The notes under the pieces were generated by a model. The model saw only the letters and a list, made by a program, of their open reading frames with translations. It ran no database searches and was not told where the DNA came from. DNA of 64,000 nt, from the NCBI GenBank assembly GCA_035235625.1, contig CP141148.1:31683057-31747056 (forward strand), written 5' to 3'. Both the position numbers and the translations under genes were made by a program. The DNA is from Saururus chinensis (lineage: Eukaryota; Streptophyta; Magnoliopsida; Piperales; Saururaceae). Below are positions 60,901-64,000 of this stretch, in pieces. Position 1 is the stretch's first letter. Each line of letters begins with the position of its first letter.

Positions 60901-61823
60901 CATTAAATCACCCTGTTCAAGAATATTCAAGTTTACCCATCCATAAACTTTAAGAACATGATTTCACTTACAAATATGATGTTAATATAAGCAAAACTTC
61001 AACAAATAAAAACCTCTTACCTCAAATCAGATTATATAGTATTTAATATATTCCCAAGCTTAAGGAATCCCTACCCATCAAATTAGCTAACATTAGCCCT
61101 CAACGAAAATTCATTTCTTCCACCAAATAGAGACTCAAAATTACTAAGGGAATATAAATTTAACATCCTCTTGTGCCCAAAATGAAGATCACAAGAGTAG
61201 AAACAAAAACTCTAAATTTAGGGTTTCAAAACATGGGTAAAGGAATAAACTTTATAAGAAGAAAACCTAGAATTACATTCAAGATGAAAAAAACATGGGA
61301 TTTAGGCAAAACAAAGGAAAACATAGAAGTGATTAGAGTAATTTTACCTTGGATTAAGTTTTCTCTTCTTGAAAGGGAGTAGAGCTCTCCCAAAGCCTCC
61401 CAAATCTCAGTCCACCTCAAATGGGAAAATTGATAATGTTTCTATTCATAGGTAAGTCAAGTAAGTGGGCTTGAAATGACCCGTATAAGGGAAATAAACG
61501 GACTCACTTAGTGAGATGGGCTAAAAAGAAATTTGAAAAAGCCCAAACTCATTAAAAATGTTAAGGGTCGGCAACCCAAGAAGTTGACATATTGCCTAAG
61601 ATGTTAGTGGGTTCCAAGGTGGGCCCACTTTCTTAATAAAAAAATGTATATGGAAAATAATAAGATTTAGTGTGACACTTAGTAGATTATGCTAGACACT
61701 AACTAAAAATCAAAATAAACCCAAGAAAAATTCATAATAGACCAAACCATCAAACACAAAAAAAAAAAAAACAAAACTATGCACTAATGAAAAATAATAA
61801 AATTTTGTAGTTCTTACATAAAG

Positions 61824-62715
61824 CTCGTTACATCCCTCATTATAGTTGTTTCTTCTTTATTGCTAATTAAATTTTCTTCCTAGCTTATGTTTTTTATTAA
61901 AAAATCCAAACAAAAAACTAGTTGAACTTGAGGAGCATTAGCATAAGTGATACTTCGTCTATCCCACATTAACAATTTTATTTAGTTTTTCAAAATGAAT
62001 TAAATTCTAATGGAATTATTAATGTGGAACAAAAGGATATATTCTTTAGTACTAGTTTTTTTTTCGTTTTTCATTTGTTACTCGTTTGCACCAATACAAC
62101 AAAAAAATGAATTAATTTAATACAAATAATTCATTTTGATACTCCATATGTCCTCACATTAATAGTCCCATTTGGTTTTGCAATATTTTGAAAAACCAAA
62201 TGAGATTATTAATGTGTAAAGTTATGTTCAAAATATGGACCCGATCCATCCCGGATGGAACTGACCTGAGTTGGTTTAGGTCTTATCGCAAGTCAGGTCA
62301 GTTCTAGCATGATAAAAACCTAATAACTAACCCGACCTGAATTTCTACTTAACTTATAAAACTATATATAACCGAGTTATATAAATTTTTATTCTTTTTA
62401 TAAATTGATTTAACCTAATATAGTGTTAGTTTGGTTTAACTTATAAGAATTAGCCCAACTCAAGAAAGAATCTCGGTTCCTATTTTGGTTCTAAGGTTTT
62501 TCGGTTTCTATTAGGGGTTGAGTTGGGTCTAAGAAATTATGTTTCCATTTTAGGTCGAGTTGGGTCCAAGGAATTCGGTTTTTATCTTGGGTCAGGTTAG
62601 GTCCTGAATAACCTAACTTAACTTGACCTAAGATATAACCCTATTTAATGTGGGACAGAGGGAATAAGAGGATATATTTGCAGTCCAGCATGAGCTTGAT
62701 TTAAGCTTCAATGCC
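61824..62715. other. Stowaway-like MITEs, one apparently split
   Basis: At about 61,957-62,045 and 62,148-62,222 are short hairpin MITEs with TCCCACATTAACAATTTTAT...ATTATTAATGTGG-type ends. GTGGGACAGAGGGAATA at 62,648-62,664 is a typical Stowaway right end, so the second MITE may have been split by the segment 62,225-62,640, which is rich in GGTCAGGTT and GTTGGGTC words also seen at 25,161-25,525. Confidence 0.5.
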
Positions 62716-62718
62716 TAA

Positions 62719-63279
62719 GAGGTTGTTTGTGTATTGAATTTCTATTAGATTTCATTAATTCTACTGCAATTTCAGTTTGAAATATTAAAATCATGTTTGT
62801 GTATAGATGGTTGGCAGAATTTTTTAATTCTGCCCGAAAGTTGATTCGAATCCATTTCATGCCAGAATTGGTTGGAATCACCAAATCACTTCATTAGGTG
62901 ATTTTGTTATTTTCGGCTCCTAGCCCCCATTTTGAAAATTACAGATTCTGTTATTTTTCAATGGTTACTTCTCATATCGATTTAAGCCTCGAGAAATATG
63001 CTATATAGGTGGGGGCATACTTTAAAAGTTCAAAAATATCTACCCTTGTTTGATAGAGTTTGGATTTAAGAGCGTAATAGTACTAAGAACGTGCATATCT
63101 GAGTTTCAGAGAGAAAGTTATATTAGTTTAAAGTTTTAAAATTAGGTTTGACACGATAGCTAAATTTATTCTAAATTTTTTTATTATCAACCTTAATTCA
63201 CATTTATCAGGAAATTTCTAAAATTAATTCTAAAATATTTTATTTTCCTTTCTAAAAAATTTATCACCCAAACAGCCCC
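62719..63279. mobile_element. 561-bp PIF/Harbinger (Tourist)-like MITE
   Basis: Begins GAGGTTGTTTG and ends CAAACAGCCCC, an 11-bp inverted pair with one or two mismatches, between TAA target duplications at 62,716-62,718 and 63,280-63,282. GGGGCTGTTTGG ends with 3-bp TAA/TTA duplications are typical of Tourist-like MITEs. Relatives lie at about 23,060-23,462 and 19,370-19,690. Non-coding. Confidence 0.75.
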
Positions 63280-63282
63280 TAA

Positions 63283-64000
63283 GTATCATACTAAAGTGAT
63301 TTAAAGGCTCCACATCCTCTCAAACTCACAACCTAACTAGGCAGCAAAGATGATGAGAAGAGCAAGTAAAGTGAAGCGTTTACTTGCTTTGTACAATTAA
63401 AGGTAAATGTCGCTCACTAGTCTTCCACATAGGTGAGGATGATGAAACATTTGGAATATGAAGAATGTTGTCTTCCACCACAGACACAAGTGAACAGATT
63501 TGGTAGAATAAGCCAAATTTAAAAGAATGGATCAGCCAGTTTGACCAAACAGCTCGGCTTTTCAGCCATCTAGCATATCGTCTAATTTAGATGGCATATA
63601 TAGACAGTGATCTTTTTGCAATAATGCCTTCATAACAGACACTCCCATATAGGAATCAATAGAAATAGCTCTAGATATGTTGGAGATTTCTTTTTAACTC
63701 CTTTTCGTGGCATTATTAGTATTGGACTCCATATCTTAGTTTTATCAGTATTAAAAGAAGGCCTTGCAGTATTTCAATAGTTATTTACAATAGTCTGAAG
63801 AAATCTTTTGACTTGACACAAATAAGTAATAATATTTCCTCTATTTCATGTTAATAGTTATATTTAAAAAAAAATAATTTTTATTAAATGGTGAAATTTA
63901 AAGGAATAATAAGTTTATAATAGTCTTTTTTAAGTACTCAACTATTTAAATTTAACAAAATATAACTATAAATATAGAATAATTTTTTTATTAAATAAAG
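63283..64000. other. No gene recognised; AT-rich MITE at the edge
   Basis: No coding signal. From about 63,835 to the end there is another copy of the AT-rich hairpin MITE family (CCTCTATTTCATGTTAATAG to AAAATATAACTATAAATATA), cut by the window edge or just complete. Confidence 0.45.

Larger units (their letters stand above)
55647..61818 (-). mobile_element. Solo LTR (family 2) carrying nested insertions
   Basis: Runs from TGTCACGCCCCAGCACAC to TAGTTCTTACA with a perfect 5-bp target duplication TAAAG at 55,642-55,646 and 61,819-61,823. Without the LTR nested at 56,558-58,631 it is about 4.1 kb. It shares with the other family-2 copies the AAATGGGGTGAGCTTA motif near 56,057 and the CGATCGGCTTA region near 59,312. 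It is longer than the 37,833 copy mainly through about 1.3 kb of extra sequence at roughly 59,580-60,900. No internal region. Confidence 0.87.

Noticed and set aside
1-64000. A novel multi-gene defence or mobile-element system
   Set aside because: Gene content is ordinary plant nuclear content plus known transposon types. The unusual items (TAG copy, palindrome array, GC-AG intron) are separate observations and do not form a system.

Overview
This window is nuclear DNA of a flowering plant. It has spliced genes with plant orthologues (a plastid BASS transporter, a HAD-type phosphatidylglycerophosphatase), decayed SABATH methyltransferase and hAT transposase copies, and a dense population of plant transposons. 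I cannot name the species or decide between monocot and eudicot from the sequence alone.

Layout. Bases 1-11,000 are repeats: a solo LTR with perfect target duplications (381-2,363), a non-autonomous Mutator-like element carrying an array of palindromes (4,625-6,439), a small foldback with perfect arms (6,756-6,895), and a CACTA-like element (7,258-9,726) inserted inside an older MITE. From 11,200 to 43,900 lie four intronless copies of one gene family, usually labelled 'probable F-box protein At4g22030': + at 11,399, and - at 17,342, 24,850 and 43,578. Three are open throughout; the third has one in-frame TAG. All four keep a TATA box and the same double W-box 50-66 bp upstream of it. Between them lie a SABATH methyltransferase pseudogene (about 21,250-22,195), long LTR copies and a hAT transposase pseudogene (about 30,040-31,830).

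Bases 45,850-54,661 are the conserved single-copy part: BASS1 (+, eight coding exons, 410 aa) and a PGPP1-like phosphatase (-, four coding exons, 230 aa), which converge tail to tail with about 1 kb between their stop codons. PGPP1 intron 1 starts with GC rather than GT and contains a SINE and a Ty1/copia fossil; its intron 3 has an 88-bp tandem duplication. From 55,600 to the end the DNA is repetitive again: a long solo LTR (55,647-61,818) with a second solo LTR nested in it, then MITEs.

How the parts relate. The F-box-like copies duplicated at DNA level, because promoter and 3' flank travelled with the coding region; the repeats later pushed them apart. The LTR elements recognised with both ends present are solo LTRs without internal genes, which points to recombination removing them. 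I see no prokaryote-like gene system; the most interesting signals are the shared promoter block, the TAG copy, and the nested transposon structures.
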